A stretch of DNA of 30,471 bases from NCBI GenBank assembly GCA_046261875.1, contig JBHENW010000139.1, positions 1 to 30,471 on the forward strand, written 5' to 3'. The stretch's first letter is position 1; each line of letters starts with the position of its first letter. Below, piece by piece: positions 28,171 to 30,471 of the stretch. A program made the translations under genes and the position numbers. This DNA comes from JBHENW01 sp046261875. GTDB lineage: Bacteria > Acidobacteriota > Thermoanaerobaculia > UBA5066 > Gp7-AA6. The notes under the pieces were generated by a model that did not search any database, was not told the origin of the DNA, and saw nothing but the letters and a program-made list of their open reading frames with translations.

Positions 28171-29778
28171 ATGGCGACGCCGGCCGCGGTCGAGCACCGG
28201 AGCGCGCTCCGGCGGCAGGAGCGAAGGGTCATCTTCGCCTCTTCGCTCGGTACGGTCTTCGAGTGGTATGACTTCTACCTCTACGCCACGCTCGCCCCCT
28301 TCTTCGCGGCGCTCTTCTTTCCTCCGGGCAACGACACGGCGGCGCTCCTGTCGGCATTCGCGACCTATGCGGCCGGCTTTCTCGTGCGCCCGTTCGGCGC
28401 CCTCGTCTTCGGCCGGATCGGGGACCTGGTCGGACGCAAGTACACGTTCCTCGTCACGATCGTCGTCATGGGCGCCGCGACCGCGGCTGTCGGGCTCCTC
28501 CCGACGTACGCCCGGATCGGGATCGCCGCCCCGATCCTCTTGACGCTCCTGCGCCTGCTGCAGGGCCTGGCCCTCGGCGGCGAGTACGGCGGCGCGGCGA
28601 CGTACGTGGCCGAGCACTCGAGGCCGGAGCGGCGCGGGTGGAGTACGGGCTGGATCCAGACGACGGCGACCCTCGGCTTTTTCCTGTCGCTTCTGGTGAT
28701 CGGCGGCATGCGCGCCACGATGGACGAAGAGACCTTCAAGGACTGGGGATGGCGGCTCCCCTTCCTCGTCTCCATCGTCCTGCTCGCCTTCTCCATCTAC
28801 ATCCGCTTGAAGCTCGAGGAGTCGCCGGTCTTCCGCCAGATGAAGGCGGAGGGGAAAGGCTCCAAGGCGCCGCTCAAGGAGTCCTTCGCCCGGTGGAGCA
28901 ACCTGAAGCTCGTGCTCCTCGCCCTGTTCGGCGCCACTGCCGGGCAGGGAGTCGTCTGGTACACGGGCCAGTTCTGGGCTCTTTTCTTCCTGACGATCAC
29001 GCTCAAGATGCACTTCCTGACGGCGTACGTCCTCATCGCGATCGCTCTGCTTCTCGGCACGCCGTTCTTCGTCTTCTTCGGGGCCCTTTCCGACCGCATC
29101 GGGCGCAAGAGGATCATCCTGACGGGTTGCCTGCTCGCGGCGTTGACCTACATCCCGCTCTTCAAGGCCCTCACGCATTTCGTCAATCCGGCGCTCGAGC
29201 GCTATGCGGCCACGCATCCGGTCCGCGTTGCTTCCGCGCCCTGCCCGATGCACGTCTTCGTCTTCCCGGGCACGAAGTTCGCCGACTGCGAGAAGGTCAA
29301 GGACTTCCTCGCCAAGGCCGGCCTGTCCCACGTCTCGCTGCCGGAAGTGCCGGGGGAGACGGTCGTCACGCAGATCGGTGACGTCGAAGTCCGCGGCTGG
29401 GACGAGGGGAAGTACCGCGCGGCGCTCGCGGCCACGGGTTACCCGGCGAAGATCGACGAGGCGGCGATCAACCGCCCGATGACGGTGCTGATCCTCTTCA
29501 TCCTCGTCCTCTATGTGACGATGGTCTATGGCCCGATCGCGGCTTACCTGGTCGAACTCTTCCCGACGCGGATCCGTTACACCTCGATGTCCCTCCCGTA
29601 CCACATCGGCAACGGGTGGTTCGGCGGAATGCTGCCGCTGCTCGCCACCGCGATCATGGCCGCCACGGGCAACATCTACGCCGGCCTCTGGTATCCGATC
29701 GCCGTGGCACTACTCACCTTCGTCGTCGGCTCGATCTTCCTCCGGGAGACGAAGGACGTGGACATCCGAAAGACCTGA
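28171..29778 (+). CDS. MFS metabolite:H+ symporter with a large extracytoplasmic insert
   Basis: A 535-residue permease of the ProP/ShiA-type metabolite:H+ symporter family. Family motifs are present: SSLGTVFEWYDFYLYATLAP in helix 1, RPFGALVFGRIGDLVGRK in loop 2-3, LQGLALGGEYGGAATYVAEH in helix 4, and DRIGRKRIIL in the second half. About 105 residues (roughly 332-437) are inserted around the helix 8-9 loop, with two Cys and a compact alpha/beta look (CPMHVFVFPGTKFADCEKV), which by topology should be outside the membrane. GGAGAGGAAG precedes ATG 28171. Being divergent from acs, it may import acetate or another short-chain acid; the substrate is not proven. Confidence 0.88.
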   Translation: MATPAAVEHRSALRRQERRVIFASSLGTVFEWYDFYLYATLAPFFAALFFPPGNDTAALLSAFATYAAGFLVRPFGALVFGRIGDLVGRKYTFLVTIVVMGAATAAVGLLPTYARIGIAAPILLTLLRLLQGLALGGEYGGAATYVAEHSRPERRGWSTGWIQTTATLGFFLSLLVIGGMRATMDEETFKDWGWRLPFLVSIVLLAFSIYIRLKLEESPVFRQMKAEGKGSKAPLKESFARWSNLKLVLLALFGATAGQGVVWYTGQFWALFFLTITLKMHFLTAYVLIAIALLLGTPFFVFFGALSDRIGRKRIILTGCLLAALTYIPLFKALTHFVNPALERYAATHPVRVASAPCPMHVFVFPGTKFADCEKVKDFLAKAGLSHVSLPEVPGETVVTQIGDVEVRGWDEGKYRAALAATGYPAKIDEAAINRPMTVLILFILVLYVTMVYGPIAAYLVELFPTRIRYTSMSLPYHIGNGWFGGMLPLLATAIMAATGNIYAGLWYPIAVALLTFVVGSIFLRETKDVDIRKT

Positions 29779-29826
29779 TCGGGCCGCGGCGTGACGCAAA
29801 CGGACATGTGATCAGATGACCGCAGC

Positions 29827-30471
29827 ATGCCAGTCTCGGTAGGGTCGCGGCTCGGGCCCTACGAAGTCCTCGCAGAGCTGGGCGCCGGGGGGATGGGCGA
29901 GGTCTACCGGGCCAAGGACGCTCGGCTCGGACGCGACGTCGCGTTGAAGGTCTTGCCCACCGAGGCCGCCGGCGACGCCGGTCGGCGCTCGCGGTTCGCC
30001 GAGGAGGCGCGGGCCGCTTCGGCGCTCGCGCACCCGAACATCGTCGCGGTGTACGACGTCGGCGAGTCGGACGGGTCGGTCTGGATCGCCATGGAACTCA
30101 TCGAAGGCCGGACCGTGCGGGAGCTCCTGGTCTCCGGGCCGTTGCCCGCGCGGCGGGCGCTCGAGATCGGGACGCAGGTCGCGGAGGGTCTCGCCGCGGC
30201 GCACGCCGCGGGGATCGTGCACCGGGACCTGAAGCCCGAGAACCTGATCCTCTCCCGAGATGGGTTCGTGAAGATCCTCGACTTCGGCCTCGCGAAGCTC
30301 GCCGATCGCGGCGTCGCGTCCGCGGACGGCCCCACCGTCGCGGGCGGCGCACCCGGCACGGAGCCGGGCACGGTCCTCGGAACCGTCGGGTACATGTCCC
30401 CCGAGCAGGCGGCCGGTCAGTCCGTGGATTTCCGATCCGACCAGTTCTCCTACGGCTCGATCCTCTACGAG
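29827..30471 (+). CDS. Eukaryotic-type Ser/Thr protein kinase (3' end outside window)
   Basis: The first 215 residues of a Hanks-type kinase, running off the right edge. The glycine loop ELGAGGMGEVYRA, the ATP-anchoring Lys in DVALKVLP, the catalytic loop HRDLKPENL, the DFGLAKL metal loop and the activation-segment GTVGYMSPEQA are all intact, so it should be active. ATG 29827 is chosen because MPVSVGSRLGPYEVL is the usual beginning of these kinases. In Acidobacteriota-like genomes such kinases often carry C-terminal beta-propeller or TPR sensors, which cannot be seen here. The FHA-Fis protein at 2809-3864 is the kind of reader that could respond to such a kinase, but no link is shown. Confidence 0.95.
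   Translation, partial: MPVSVGSRLGPYEVLAELGAGGMGEVYRAKDARLGRDVALKVLPTEAAGDAGRRSRFAEEARAASALAHPNIVAVYDVGESDGSVWIAMELIEGRTVRELLVSGPLPARRALEIGTQVAEGLAAAHAAGIVHRDLKPENLILSRDGFVKILDFGLAKLADRGVASADGPTVAGGAPGTEPGTVLGTVGYMSPEQAAGQSVDFRSDQFSYGSILYE

Noticed and set aside
1..30471. Insertion sequences, integrases or prophage genes
   Set aside because: No transposase, integrase or phage structural motif was found in any of the convincing reading frames.

Overview
The window is high-GC (about two-thirds G+C by eye), gene-dense bacterial chromosome. Several features fit an Acidobacteriota-like organism: a Ser/Thr kinase starting with the GPYEVLAELGAGGMGEVYRAKD-type core at the right edge, exosortase H, sigma-54 two-component regulation, many GTG/TTG starts in stop/start overlaps, and several genes whose -10 box lies only 6-14 nt from the start codon. 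The phylum is an inference; there is no rRNA in the window.

Left part (1-10995): the end of a catalytically dead ketosynthase-like protein, a hotdog thioesterase, exosortase H with its associated membrane protein, a repeat-rich intergenic stretch, a reverse-strand FHA-Fis regulator, an almost 900-base non-coding region, the chromosome condensation protein SMC, a secreted LVIVD/choice-of-anchor-B-type protein, tRNA-Thr(CGT), and a putative lipoprotein made almost wholly of Thr/Pro repeats.

Centre (11064-19620): the most unusual part. On the plus strand are a STAS protein, a triple-GAF protein fused to a HlyD-type periplasmic adaptor, and a PqqD-like / M50 site-2 protease / HlyD fusion. They converge, across a bidirectional terminator, on a small reverse-strand gene whose product has a short charged N-terminal segment and eleven copies of a 9-residue SARSARSVE repeat. 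That gene has a near-perfect Shine-Dalgarno, a sigma-54-type promoter and an upstream palindrome. Next, on the same strand, is an operon of a third HlyD-type adaptor, a PrsK-like histidine kinase and a PrsR-like sigma-54 activator. I read this as a candidate two-component-controlled system that recognises, cleaves and moves a repeat peptide across the envelope. The parts are seen in the sequence; the joint function is inference.

Right part (19664-30471): a small unknown protein, an orphan DGQHR-domain protein, LemA and an HtpX-like M48 protease, a LOG-family protein, a small CPCC-motif protein, an EAL protein coupled to an S4 RNA-binding protein, a bacterioferritin-like protein, acetyl-CoA synthetase divergent from an MFS permease, and the start of a Ser/Thr protein kinase. 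Two families of small intergenic repeats (a stop-codon-abutting hairpin element and degenerate heptamers) occur in both flanks.
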